A DNA stretch of 64,000 bases, from NCBI GenBank assembly GCA_965652645.1, contig CBFGXE010000003.1, positions 62,001 to 126,000 of the forward strand. The letters run 5' to 3'. The notes under the pieces were generated by a model. That model saw only the letters and a program-made list of their open reading frames with translations. It was not told the origin of the DNA and did no database searches. Within the stretch, counting starts at the first letter, position 1, and every line of letters starts with the position of its first letter. The position numbers and the translations under genes were made by a program. This document shows, piece after piece, positions 34,638 through 43,268 of this stretch. The stretch comes from ZC4RG30 sp965652645 (GTDB lineage: Bacteria > Pseudomonadota > Gammaproteobacteria > Steroidobacterales > Steroidobacteraceae).

Positions 34638-37179
34638 GTCCCATTTCCAGCGGATGGGACAACAGCGGATGCCAGGGATACACGCGCACCTCCAGCTGGT
34701 ACTGGCCCATGCCCGGCGGAGCGGCCGACACGATGAAGTCGATGGTGCCGTCATCGGCGACGTCACCGGCGGGCTCGAAGCGTGCCAGCCAGTGGCCGGG
34801 CGGCGTGCCATGCCCGAATGAGCACAGCGGCGCCAGTTCGAAGCCGGCATCGGGGAGCAGGCGCCGTGCCTTGAATTCAACGCACAGGTCGGCGGGATCG
34901 AGCCCCGCGAGTTGCACGCGCGCCCGCATGGCCAGCGGCGCATCCACACCGGCGGCGCGGCGCTCCTCGCGCACGTCGAGGATGTGCACGCCCTCCCAGC
35001 GCTCGCGCACGCGGCGTTTCCAGCCGGCCAGTTCCACCGCCGGCTGCGCGCCGTCGGCCAGAAGGCGCTGCCCCGTCTCCGCGGCGGGCCGGTAGAGCTT
35101 CCCAGCATAGTCGCGCACCACCCGGCGCATGTTGAAGCGCGGGATCACGCTGGCCATGGCATGGCGGCAGCGGCGCACCCACTCCGGCGACAGGCCGGCG
35201 CTGTTGCGCGCGTAGTACAGCGGCACCACCTCGGCTTCCAGCGCGTCGAGGATGGACGCGGCATCCAGATCGTCGCGCCGCGCCTCGTCCATCGCATCGG
35301 CACCGGGCAGTCCCCAGCCATTGCCGCCGTCGAAGGCCTCCGCCCACCAGCCATCGAGGATGGACAGGTTCAGCCGGCCGTTGACCGCAGCCTTGATGCC
35401 CGAGGTGCCGCTGGCCTCCAGCGGTGCGATGGGATTGTTGAGCCACACGTCGACGCCGGTGACCAGCCAGCGTGCCAGCTGGATGTCGTAGTCCTCCAGG
35501 AAGACCAGTCGGCCGGCGAACTCCGGCTGCAGCATGGCGCGTTTGATCTCGCGCAGGACCTGCTGGCCGGGATGGTCGGCAGGATGCGCCTTGCCGGCAA
35601 AGAGGAACAGCACCGGGCGGTCCTCGTTCGTCACCAGCTTCAGCAGCCGCTCCCGGTCGCGCAACAGCAGCGCGGCGCGCTTGTAGGTCGCGAAGCGGCG
35701 CGCGAAGCCGATGGTCAGCACATTCGGGTTGGCCGGGTCGAGCAGCCGGGTGACCTGCTGGAGCTGCGCGCTGCTCATGCCCTTGCGCCGGTATTCGCGT
35801 TCCAGCCGCGAGCGCACGCCCGCCAGCATCCTCGACTTCACGTCCTGCGCCGCCGTCCAGAACGGCGCGTCCGGCAATTCATCCACGGCCTGCCAGTAAC
35901 CGGTGTCGCAGAGCCGGTCGCGCCACTCGGGCAGGCGCTCGTCCAGGAACCCCGCCCAGACGGAGGACAGGAAGGTGGGCACGTGCACGCCGTTGGTGAC
36001 GTAGCCCACGGGATTCTCGGCCGGCGGAATGTCCCGCCAGTGGTCGGCGCAGAGCCGGGACGACACGCCACCGTGGATGCGGCTCACGCCGTTGATGCGC
36101 CGCGCCCCGTTCAGCGCCAGCCGTGTCATGTTGAAGACGCCGCTGCTGCCCGGCGCGCGGCCGAGGACCAGCAGGCGCTGCACGTCGCCGCCCAGCTGGG
36201 GAATGAGCCCTGCGAAATGCTCCACGAAGAGATGGTCCGGGAAGGCGTCATGGCCGGCCGCCACCGGCGTGTGCGTGGTGAACACGCACTGCGCGGCCAC
36301 GGCCTCCAGGGCGGCCTCGAATTCCACGCCCGCGGCGAGCTGCTCGCGCAGCAGCTCCAGCGCAAGGAAGGCGGCATGGCCCTCGTTCATGTGCCACACG
36401 GCCGGGCTCAGTCCGAGCGCACGCAGCGCCCGCAGGCCGCCGATGCCCAGCACCATTTCCTGCTTGATGCGATGCGCCTCGTCGCCGCCATAGAGGCGGA
36501 AGGTGATGTCGCGGTCGGCGCTGCTGTTCCCTTCGACGTTGGTGTCGAGCAGGAACACGGGCACATGGCCCACCTCGGCGCGCCACACCCGCGCCAGCAC
36601 CTGCCGGTCCGCGATGGGCACCTGCACCACGAGCCAGTCGCCCGCGCCGTCGCGCACCGGCTCCAGCGGCAGGTCGCGCGGGTCCACGTCGCTGAAGCCG
36701 GCGTGCTGCGTGCCGTCGCTGTCCACCATCTGGGAGAAATAACCCTGGCGGTATGCCAGTCCCACGGCGACGAAGGACAGCTGCTCGTCGCTGGCCGCCT
36801 TGCAGTGGTCACCGGCGAGGATGCCGAGGCCGCCGGAGTAGATCGGGAAACTTTCGTGGAAGCCGTACTCGGCGCAGAAATAGGCCACCAGCGAGCGCGT
36901 GCCGTCGGTGTGCTGCGCCTGGTAGCGATCGTAGTTGGCCAGCGCCTCTTGGTAGCGGGCCAGGTAGGCCGGATCGGCCGCGGCGGCATCAAGCGCCGCC
37001 TGGCTCACGCAGCGGAGCATCAGCCGCGGGTTGGCATGGGTCTCGCGCCACAGGTTCTGGTCCAGGTCCTCGAACAGGGCGCGCGTGGGACGGTGCCAGC
37101 TGTAGGACAGGTTGGAAGCCAGCTCGTTGAGTCGCTCGAGGGCTGCCGGGATGACGGGGGAAATTTCAACGAGGCGCAT
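34621..37179 (-). CDS. glgP: Alpha-glucan phosphorylase (GT35, DUF3417-type)
   Basis: An 852-residue PLP-dependent phosphorylase releasing glucose-1-phosphate from alpha-glucans. It belongs to the shorter, 'more phosphorylases' group: an N-terminal DUF3417 segment (ISPVIPAALERLNELASNLSYSWHRP, read as two pieces) replaces the regulatory extension of GlgP/MalP. The substrate block YSGGLGILAGDHCKAASD (about 118-135) and PLP block EASGTSGIKAAVNGR (about 590-604, Lys binds PLP) are intact. TAAACT lies 6 bases before the ATG. The last 17 bases are antisense to the end of glgB. Confidence 0.94.
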   Translation of the reverse strand: MRLVEISPVIPAALERLNELASNLSYSWHRPTRALFEDLDQNLWRETHANPRLMLRCVSQAALDAAAADPAYLARYQEALANYDRYQAQHTDGTRSLVAYFCAEYGFHESFPIYSGGLGILAGDHCKAASDEQLSFVAVGLAYRQGYFSQMVDSDGTQHAGFSDVDPRDLPLEPVRDGAGDWLVVQVPIADRQVLARVWRAEVGHVPVFLLDTNVEGNSSADRDITFRLYGGDEAHRIKQEMVLGIGGLRALRALGLSPAVWHMNEGHAAFLALELLREQLAAGVEFEAALEAVAAQCVFTTHTPVAAGHDAFPDHLFVEHFAGLIPQLGGDVQRLLVLGRAPGSSGVFNMTRLALNGARRINGVSRIHGGVSSRLCADHWRDIPPAENPVGYVTNGVHVPTFLSSVWAGFLDERLPEWRDRLCDTGYWQAVDELPDAPFWTAAQDVKSRMLAGVRSRLEREYRRKGMSSAQLQQVTRLLDPANPNVLTIGFARRFATYKRAALLLRDRERLLKLVTNEDRPVLFLFAGKAHPADHPGQQVLREIKRAMLQPEFAGRLVFLEDYDIQLARWLVTGVDVWLNNPIAPLEASGTSGIKAAVNGRLNLSILDGWWAEAFDGGNGWGLPGADAMDEARRDDLDAASILDALEAEVVPLYYARNSAGLSPEWVRRCRHAMASVIPRFNMRRVVRDYAGKLYRPAAETGQRLLADGAQPAVELAGWKRRVRERWEGVHILDVREERRAAGVDAPLAMRARVQLAGLDPADLCVEFKARRLLPDAGFELAPLCSFGHGTPPGHWLARFEPAGDVADDGTIDFIVSAAPPGMGQYQLEVRVYPWHPLLSHPLEMGLMKTT

Positions 37180-37185
37180 GAGGGT

Positions 37186-37201
37186 AGTTTAGACATAGAC
37201 T
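37186..37201. promoter_or_regulatory. Divergent -10 elements for glgP and the DUF192 gene
   Basis: TAAACT on the minus strand (37191-37186) ends 6 bases before the glgP ATG (37179). TAGACT on the plus strand (37196-37201) ends 6 bases before the ATG at 37208. Both predict leaderless transcripts from 28 bases of shared DNA. Confidence 0.55.
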
Positions 37202-37207
37202 GTTGCC

Positions 37208-37687
37208 ATGCGTATCAGCGTAGTCCTCGCCTGGCTGTCCCTGCTGGTGGCCGTGCCCGCCTGCGCGGCACAATCCCGCACCAGCCATGACCCGGCGCAA
37301 TTGCGCGCCTTCGCGCGCGACACCCTCACCATCGAGCGTCGCGACGGGCGCGACACCTTCCAGGTGTGGCTGGCGCGCACGCCCACCGAGCAGCAGCAGG
37401 GGCTGATGTGGATCCGCGAACTGCCGCGCGACTACGGCATGCTTTTCCTGCTCGATGCCCCGCGCGACATGGACATGTGGATGAAGAACACCTACGTGTC
37501 GCTCGACATGCTGTTCTTCGACACCGACGGACGCATCTCGCACATCCACCGCAATGCCACGCCGCTGTCGGAGGAAATCATCAGCTCCCGCGGCCCCGTT
37601 GCCGGGGTGCTCGAACTGCTGGCCGGCGAAGCAGAGCGCCGCGGCATCCGTCCCGGCGACCGCATCCTGCTGCCCAGGCTGCGTTGA
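37208..37687 (+). CDS. DUF192 family exported protein
   Basis: A 159-residue DUF192 protein: N-terminal signal peptide (about 1-21, ending near ACAAQ), then the family domain with TPTEQQQGLMWIRELP (about 58-73), GMLFLLDAPRDMDMWMKNTY and GVLELLAGEAERRGIRPGD. The family is widespread and mostly uncharacterised, with a small beta-barrel fold. The location is likely periplasmic. Divergent from glgP and, judged by a 113-base gap, not co-transcribed with the ompA-like gene. Confidence 0.92.
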   Translation: MRISVVLAWLSLLVAVPACAAQSRTSHDPAQLRAFARDTLTIERRDGRDTFQVWLARTPTEQQQGLMWIRELPRDYGMLFLLDAPRDMDMWMKNTYVSLDMLFFDTDGRISHIHRNATPLSEEIISSRGPVAGVLELLAGEAERRGIRPGDRILLPRLR

Positions 37688-37753
37688 CATCAGTTGCCAA
37701 GGCAACCCAGGTCACGGTAGGCATCCTGCCGCAGGGCGGGTAGCATGCTGTCA

Positions 37754-37771
37754 TCCCGCCAGCTGGCGGGA
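37754..37771. promoter_or_regulatory. 18-bp perfect palindrome upstream of the ompA-like gene
   Basis: TCCCGCCAGCTGGCGGGA is its own reverse complement and lies 29 bases before the ATG at 37801, between the gene and its likely promoter. It may be an operator or form a tight hairpin in the 5' leader. Confidence 0.4.
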
Positions 37772-37800
37772 ACAACTTCTGGACACTGGGAGTCAAGAAC

Positions 37801-38898
37801 ATGAAGAAGCCTCTGGTGAAAACGGCCATCGCGGCAGTGCTCATGGGGGGCATGTCTGCCCTCCATGCCGGCGCCGAAGTGGGCCAGTGGACCATCGGTG
37901 CTGGCGGCATGTGGACGGAGACCGATTCCGACCGTGGCGTGGGCGATGACTTCGGGTTCTATTACTCACTCGGCCTGGTGCTGACCGAGAAGTGGGACGT
38001 CGGCATCAATGCCTTCTCGGGCAACCATGATGACCTCGCGCCCGGCGCCACCTGGGACCGCGAGATCAAGGGCCTGACCATCGACTTCGCCCGCGTGTTC
38101 GATCGCGACCAGCGCGTCAGCCCCTACCTGCTGATGGGCGCCGGCATACTCGACCAGCATCGTCCCGACACCGGCCCGAACAGCCAGGACAAGGAGGTGG
38201 CCGTCAAGCTGGGCGTCGGCGCCACCGCCGACCTGGTGCGCTTCGCCAACGACGCCAAGCTGCAGCTGAAGGGCGACGTGGCTGCGCGCGGCTCGATCGG
38301 CCGTGGCATCGTCGACACGGTGGCCACGCTGGGCCTGCAGCTGGCGCTGGGTTCGGTGGCCGCGCCGCCGCCACCGCCGCCTCCGCCGCCACCCCCGCCG
38401 CCGGCAGCGCCACCGCCGCCTCCGCCGCCGCCGCCGCCTCCGCCGCCGCCGCCGCCCCCGCCGCCTCCGCCCGACACGGATCGCGACGGCGTGGTCGACG
38501 CCAGCGACCGCTGCCCGGCCACGCCGGCCGGCGATCGGGTCGACGCGGCGGGCTGCAGCCTGACCATCCGGCTGGAGGTGTTGTTCGCGACCAATTCGGC
38601 CACGATCAACCCGTCCTCCTATCCGGAGCTGGACCGGGTGGTGACCTTCCTGCGCGAGACCTCGCCGTCGGCAACGGGCGTGATCGAAGGCCACACCGAC
38701 AGCCAGGGTGCCGAGGAGTACAACCTCGACCTCTCGCGGCGGCGCGCAAACGCCGTGCTGAAGTACCTGGTGGATGCCGGGGTGCCGGCCTCGCGCCTCT
38801 CCGCGGAGGGCCACGGCGAGTCACAGCCGGTGGCCGACAACTCCACGGCGGAAGGCCGGGCCCAGAACCGCCGCGTGGTACTGCGCCGGACCAACTGA
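37801..38898 (+). CDS. OmpA-family outer-membrane protein with polyproline linker
   Basis: A 365-residue protein: signal peptide (about 1-23), an eight-strand OmpA-like beta-barrel (about 25-185), a linker of 13 Pro, Ala-Ala, then 21 Pro (about 189-224), a calcium-binding thrombospondin type 3-like repeat (DTDRDGVVDASDRCP, about 225-239), and a C-terminal OmpA/MotB peptidoglycan-binding domain (about 255-365; EGHTDSQGAEEYNLDLSRRR). It should tether the outer membrane to the cell wall. GGGAG is 9 bases before the ATG and a strong terminator follows. The long proline run would require EF-P for translation. Only the linker is unusual. Confidence 0.94.
   Translation: MKKPLVKTAIAAVLMGGMSALHAGAEVGQWTIGAGGMWTETDSDRGVGDDFGFYYSLGLVLTEKWDVGINAFSGNHDDLAPGATWDREIKGLTIDFARVFDRDQRVSPYLLMGAGILDQHRPDTGPNSQDKEVAVKLGVGATADLVRFANDAKLQLKGDVAARGSIGRGIVDTVATLGLQLALGSVAAPPPPPPPPPPPPPAAPPPPPPPPPPPPPPPPPPPPPDTDRDGVVDASDRCPATPAGDRVDAAGCSLTIRLEVLFATNSATINPSSYPELDRVVTFLRETSPSATGVIEGHTDSQGAEEYNLDLSRRRANAVLKYLVDAGVPASRLSAEGHGESQPVADNSTAEGRAQNRRVVLRRTN
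38365..38472 (+). repeat. Proline-codon repeat (13 + 21 Pro codons)
   Basis: A low-complexity tract of CCG codons interrupted by CCA, CCT and CCC. Thirteen proline codons, two alanine codons and twenty-one proline codons lie in frame. CCTCCGCCGCCG-like units recur, suggesting slippage expansion. The reverse strand gives artefactual poly-Gly and poly-Arg frames. Confidence 0.95.
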
Positions 38899-38920
38899 CC
38901 CTGTTCCGCGTGTGACACAG

Positions 38921-38955
38921 GCCCGGGACCTCGCGGTCCCGGGCCTTTTTTTTTT
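38921..38955 (+). terminator. Rho-independent terminator of the ompA-like gene
   Basis: A perfect 10-bp stem GCCCGGGACC / GGTCCCGGGC with loop TCGC is followed by C and ten T's. It is 23 bases past the stop. It is the clearest intrinsic terminator in the window. Confidence 0.95.
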
Positions 38956-39164
38956 CGCACTGCCGCGATCCCGGCGGCACCATGGCCGGCCGGCACAAAT
39001 CTCCGCCGCGCATCTGCCCGGAATTGCCCGGTTCTGTGCGCAAGTTCCTGATCCAAAGTGACTTAAGCGGCAAATTACGTCGTGTTAAGGTCAATCCGCC
39101 GGTGGATCCGGAGGCCCCCGCCTCCTGCCTGCCTGGCGGGGACAAGGCATCCAGGAGCATTGGA

Positions 39165-42100
39165 ATGATGACTTTCCCCCGAGTTGTGTCCCCTCGCCCG
39201 GCCGGCGCCCTGCCATGGGCGGCCATGCTGCTGATGGCGGGCGGGAGTCTTGCCGCGGCCGCCGAAACGGGCGGACCCTTCGCCGCGGACGAGGCGCTGG
39301 AGGAACTCGAGGAAGTCGTCGTCACAGGCTCGCATGTGCGCCGCGATGCCTTCACCTCTCCCTCCCCGATCCAGGTGCTGGAACGCGAGTCGGCGGTGCT
39401 GGCCGGCATCGCCACCACCAGCGACGTGCTGCAGGGCTCCACGATTTCCGGTGGTGGCCAGCAGATGAACAGCTACTTCGGCAACTACGTGGTCGACGGC
39501 GGGCCCGGCGTGAACACGCTGGGCCTGCGCGGACTCGGACCCACACGCACGCTGGTGCTGCTCAATGGCCGTCGCCTCGCGCCTTCGGGCATGCGCGGCT
39601 CGGTTGGCGCGCCGGACCTGAACGTGCTGCCGTCCTCGGCGCTGATCGAGCGCATCGAGGTGCTGAAGGATGGCGCATCCTCCACCTACGGATCCGATGC
39701 CGTGGCGGGCGTGGTGAACATCATCACGCGCGAGGGCTTCAACGGGCTGAATGCCACGGCACACCGCTCCTCCACCTTCGATGGCGGCGGCAACGAGACC
39801 GGATTCGCCCTGTCCGGCGGCATGAGCTCCGCGCGTGGCCACCTGCTGGGCAGCTTCGAGCTCTATGACCGCTCGCACCTGACGATCGGTGATCGCGACT
39901 GGTCGCGCTGTCCCACGCAGGTGCTGGTGGACCCGCTCACCGGCGAATACGTGCCTGGGGATTCCATCCTCAACGAAAACGGCACGCCGCGGTGTTTCCC
40001 CATCTCCACGCTCAGCGGCGTGTTCCCGGGCATCGCGCATGGCTATGTGGTGGCGCCGATCTGCGAACTGCCGGATTACACGCCCTGCGTGTTCGACCGG
40101 GCGGTGCCCGACAACACGGGCGCCGCGGACATCCCGGGCTGGCGCGGCGTGGACGACGTGGCCGAGCGCCCGGCCTTCGACCCGCGGCAGCTGCAGACTT
40201 CGCTGATCTCGCCCACGCGCAACTACACCGCCTTCCTCTCCGGCGCGCTGGACGCCGGCGTGATGGGCAACGGCGAGCTGTATTTCGAGGCCCTGTACCA
40301 CTACCGCGAATCCCGGCAGACCATCACCCGCCAGCTGCAGCTGGACTACCAGTCGGACGCAGACTTCAACCCGCATCCCTTCGTGCCCGCCACGCTGACG
40401 GCGCCCGGCGGCGGGCTGGACTGGGGCGGGGTGGCCATCAACCCGTTCGGCGACTTCGTCATCGCGCGTGCCTTCACCATCTTCGGCAACGACCGCCCGT
40501 CGCAGGAATCGAAGTTCGGCCGCCTGGTGACCGGACTGCGCGGTGACCTGGGCTTTGCCTCCGGCTGGCGCTACGACGTGAACCTGGCGCTGAACCGCTC
40601 GCGCGGCCGCTACACCATCGAGTCGGCGCTGCACGACCGCGTGTACAACTCCACCTACCTCGCCGAGGTGGCGGCGGATTTCGACGGCCCCACCCGCATG
40701 GGATTCGACGGCCTGACCTACACCTGCCAGGTGAACGTGGACGTGCCAGGCAGCGGCTGCGTGCCCGCTCCACTGCTGGACGAGGACTTCCTGGCCAACA
40801 ACATCCCGCAGGACTACCGCGACTACATCTGGCACGACATCACCGGGCACACCACGTACCGCGAGTCGACGGTGTCGGCCATCTTCGATGGCCCGCTGGC
40901 GACGCTGCCCTACGGCCGGCTGCGCGGCGCCATCGGCGCCGAGGCGCGCTGGATGAAGCTCAACGACGTGCCCTCGGTGCAGATGCAGAACCAGAACATC
41001 TACCAGCAGAGCAGCGCCGGCATCACCCGCGGCAAGGACAACGTGGCGGAGATCTTCGGCGAACTGGACATCCCGCTGCTGGCCGGGCTGCCGGCGGCCG
41101 AGTCGCTGGCCCTGAACCTCTCGGCGCGCTACACCGACTATGACTCCTACGGCTCGGACACCACGTACAAGGTCGGCGCCGAATACCTGCCCACCAACTG
41201 GCTGCGGCTGCGCGCCACGCACGGCACCTCCTACCGCGCCCCGGCCATCTACGAGCAGTTCCTCGCGCCGACTTCCGGCTTCCTGCCCTCGCAGGCCGAC
41301 CCCTGCTACCAGTACGGGGACCTGCCGGATACCTCAACCACCTACATCAACTGCGCGTCGGAGGGCCTGGCCCCGGACTTCCTGCAGATGAACAGCGTGC
41401 AGGTGAATTCCGGCGGCGGCGCGGCGCTGGGGCTCAGGAGCGAGGAATCCACCGCCGACACCGCCGGCATCAGCCTGCAGCCGCGCCTGCCTGCCGGCGG
41501 CCCGCAGCTTTCGTTCGCCGTGGACTGGTGGCGCATCAAGGTGGACAACCAGGTGGTGCAGATCGGCGCCGACAACCTGCTGAACTACTGCTATGCGGAC
41601 CCGGACTTCCGCTCCGTCAGCGGCTATTGCGACTTCATCACCCGCGACAACAATGACGAGCTGGTGGTGGATGACCTCTTCCGCAACATCGCTCGCCAGA
41701 AGGCCGAGGGACTGGACTTCAACCTGCGCGTGGAGCAGGCCTTCGGCCCGGGGCGCTTCGGCGCCGACCTGCGCGCCACGCGTTACCTGCACCAGACCAG
41801 CCAGATCGTGCCCGAGGGACCGGTGGATGAACTCAATGGCATCGTGACCATGCCCAAGCTCGTGGCCGACCTCGACCTGCGCTACGCCTGGGGCCGGTGG
41901 ACCGCGTACTACGGCCTGGTGTACCTGGGCCGGCAGGACAGCAACGGCTGGCTCGGCGTGGACCCGGCGGTGGAACCGTTCGATTTCCGCATGGGCGCCT
42001 ACCTGATGCACAACGCATCGGTGCGTTACACGGGCAGGGGCGACTGGAGCGTGGTGGTGGGCATCCGCAACCTCACCGACGTGGCGCCGCGCACCCTCTC

Positions 42101-42200
42101 GCCCGGCGACACCACCACCCGCGTCGGCAACGCGCCGCTGTACAGCGGCTACGACTACTTCGGCCGCCGCGGCTTCGTGACGCTCAGCAAGAACTTCTAG
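39165..42200 (+). CDS. TonB-dependent outer-membrane receptor
   Basis: A 1011-residue TonB-dependent receptor. The signal peptide runs to about residue 33; a TonB-box-like ELEEVVVTGSHVRRDAF (about 46-62) opens the plug, which contains LNGRRLAPSGMRGS, VLKDGASSTYGSDAVAGVVN and then the 22-strand barrel, ending with a terminal Phe (FVTLSKNF). The size and the 'TGSxxxR' plug resemble receptors of Xanthomonadales and sphingomonads for glycans or other large nutrients rather than classical siderophore receptors; the substrate cannot be named. ATG 39165 follows AGGAG by 7 bases. The 209 bases before it hold a small GC hairpin (39110-39125) but no clear promoter. Confidence 0.95.
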   Translation: MMTFPRVVSPRPAGALPWAAMLLMAGGSLAAAAETGGPFAADEALEELEEVVVTGSHVRRDAFTSPSPIQVLERESAVLAGIATTSDVLQGSTISGGGQQMNSYFGNYVVDGGPGVNTLGLRGLGPTRTLVLLNGRRLAPSGMRGSVGAPDLNVLPSSALIERIEVLKDGASSTYGSDAVAGVVNIITREGFNGLNATAHRSSTFDGGGNETGFALSGGMSSARGHLLGSFELYDRSHLTIGDRDWSRCPTQVLVDPLTGEYVPGDSILNENGTPRCFPISTLSGVFPGIAHGYVVAPICELPDYTPCVFDRAVPDNTGAADIPGWRGVDDVAERPAFDPRQLQTSLISPTRNYTAFLSGALDAGVMGNGELYFEALYHYRESRQTITRQLQLDYQSDADFNPHPFVPATLTAPGGGLDWGGVAINPFGDFVIARAFTIFGNDRPSQESKFGRLVTGLRGDLGFASGWRYDVNLALNRSRGRYTIESALHDRVYNSTYLAEVAADFDGPTRMGFDGLTYTCQVNVDVPGSGCVPAPLLDEDFLANNIPQDYRDYIWHDITGHTTYRESTVSAIFDGPLATLPYGRLRGAIGAEARWMKLNDVPSVQMQNQNIYQQSSAGITRGKDNVAEIFGELDIPLLAGLPAAESLALNLSARYTDYDSYGSDTTYKVGAEYLPTNWLRLRATHGTSYRAPAIYEQFLAPTSGFLPSQADPCYQYGDLPDTSTTYINCASEGLAPDFLQMNSVQVNSGGGAALGLRSEESTADTAGISLQPRLPAGGPQLSFAVDWWRIKVDNQVVQIGADNLLNYCYADPDFRSVSGYCDFITRDNNDELVVDDLFRNIARQKAEGLDFNLRVEQAFGPGRFGADLRATRYLHQTSQIVPEGPVDELNGIVTMPKLVADLDLRYAWGRWTAYYGLVYLGRQDSNGWLGVDPAVEPFDFRMGAYLMHNASVRYTGRGDWSVVVGIRNLTDVAPRTLSPGDTTTRVGNAPLYSGYDYFGRRGFVTLSKNF

Positions 42201-42212
42201 GCCAGGTACCGC

Positions 42213-43229
42213 CTACTGCCCGAGCTGCGCCACGACGAGGTCCACCTCGTCGGCGCTGCCGAGGACCACGCAGCTGCGCTGGTGGATCTCGCGCGGCTGA
42301 AGGTCGAGGATGCGCTGGCCAGGAGCGGCCAGCGCCTTGCCACCGGCCTGCTCCACCAGGAAGGCCATGGGATTGGCCTCGTACATCAGCCTGAGCTTGC
42401 CGGCCGGCGCCTTCTTCGTCGGCGGATACATGAACACGCCGCCCTGGATCATGATGCGGTGTACGTCGGCCACCATCGCGCCCACGTAGCGGCTGGAATA
42501 GCCGTTCTCCTGCGCCCAGTTCAGGTAACGCTGGTAACCCTCCGGCAGCGTGAGCCGGTTGCCCTCGTTGAGCGAATAGCACTTGTTGCGCTTCGGGATC
42601 TGCAGTCCCTCGGCCACGCGCACGAACGCGCCGATGGAAGGGTCGAGCACGAACATGTCCACGCCGCTGCCGATGGTCAGCAGCATCACGGTGGAGGAGC
42701 CGTAGAGCACGTAGCCGGCCGCCACCTGGCGCGTGCCCGGCTGCAGCAGCGAATCCTCGATGCGCGATGAGCGGCGGTCCTTGCGCAGGATGCTGAAGAT
42801 GGTGCCGACGCCGCCGGCGATGTCGAGGTTCGAGGAACCGTCCAGCGGGTCGAACATCACGCAGTAGCGGGTTTCCCCGTCATTGCTGTCGCGCAGGATC
42901 ACCGCCTGCTCGTTTTCCTCCGAGGCCACCACGGCCACGCCCTGCCGGCCGCCCAGGTTGCGCATCAGGATGTCGTTGGCGATCACGTCGAGCTTCTGCT
43001 GCGTCTCCCCCTGCACGTTCTGCTCGCCCGCGCTGCCCAGCACGTCTTCCAGGCGTGCCCGGCGCACCTGCGCGGAGATCATCTTCGCCGAGATGGAGAT
43101 CGCGGAGAGGATCCAGGACAGCGCGCCGGTGGCCTCCGGGAAGCGCGCCTGCTGCTGCAGGATGTGCGACTGGATGGTGACGATGGGGCGGATGCCGGCG
43201 CCTGCGGCCGGTGGGTAATTGGCGTCCAT
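42213..43229 (-). CDS. fbp: Fructose-1,6-bisphosphatase class 1
   Basis: A 338-residue class I FBPase (gluconeogenesis: fructose-1,6-bisphosphate to fructose-6-phosphate). Metal ligands lie in VVASEENEQAV (about 88-98) and VMFDPLDGSSNLD (about 113-125), followed by GGVGTIFSIL. The C-terminal YEANPMAFLVEQAGG completes the active site. GATAAT lies exactly 6 bases before the ATG, which has no ribosome binding site. Convergent with the TonB receptor gene (12 bases between). Confidence 0.96.
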   Translation of the reverse strand: MDANYPPAAGAGIRPIVTIQSHILQQQARFPEATGALSWILSAISISAKMISAQVRRARLEDVLGSAGEQNVQGETQQKLDVIANDILMRNLGGRQGVAVVASEENEQAVILRDSNDGETRYCVMFDPLDGSSNLDIAGGVGTIFSILRKDRRSSRIEDSLLQPGTRQVAAGYVLYGSSTVMLLTIGSGVDMFVLDPSIGAFVRVAEGLQIPKRNKCYSLNEGNRLTLPEGYQRYLNWAQENGYSSRYVGAMVADVHRIMIQGGVFMYPPTKKAPAGKLRLMYEANPMAFLVEQAGGKALAAPGQRILDLQPREIHQRSCVVLGSADEVDLVVAQLGQ

Positions 43230-43235
43230 CCGCCG

Positions 43236-43241
43236 ATTATC
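43236..43241 (-). promoter_or_regulatory. -10 element GATAAT of fbp
   Basis: On the minus strand GATAAT (5 of 6 consensus bases) is separated from the fbp ATG by CGGCGG, six bases. This predicts a leaderless fbp mRNA. Confidence 0.55.
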
Positions 43242-43268
43242 GCCCTGTTCCGTTTATCCTTGCTGCCC

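Noticed and set aside
34912..37290. Long plus-strand frame (792 codons)
   Set aside because: Shadow of glgP, whose PLP and substrate motifs are intact.
38124..38609. Poly-Gly/Arg minus-strand frames
   Set aside because: They are reverse translations of the proline-codon repeat in the ompA-like gene.
39110..39125. Small hairpin GGAGGC-CCCC-GCCTCC upstream of the TonB receptor
   Set aside because: Too short to call; no riboswitch core (cobalamin, TPP or other) could be recognised around it.
39110..39164. In-frame extension of the TonB receptor to 38982
   Set aside because: The extension lacks a signal peptide and ATG 39165 has AGGAG at 7 bases followed by a clear signal peptide.
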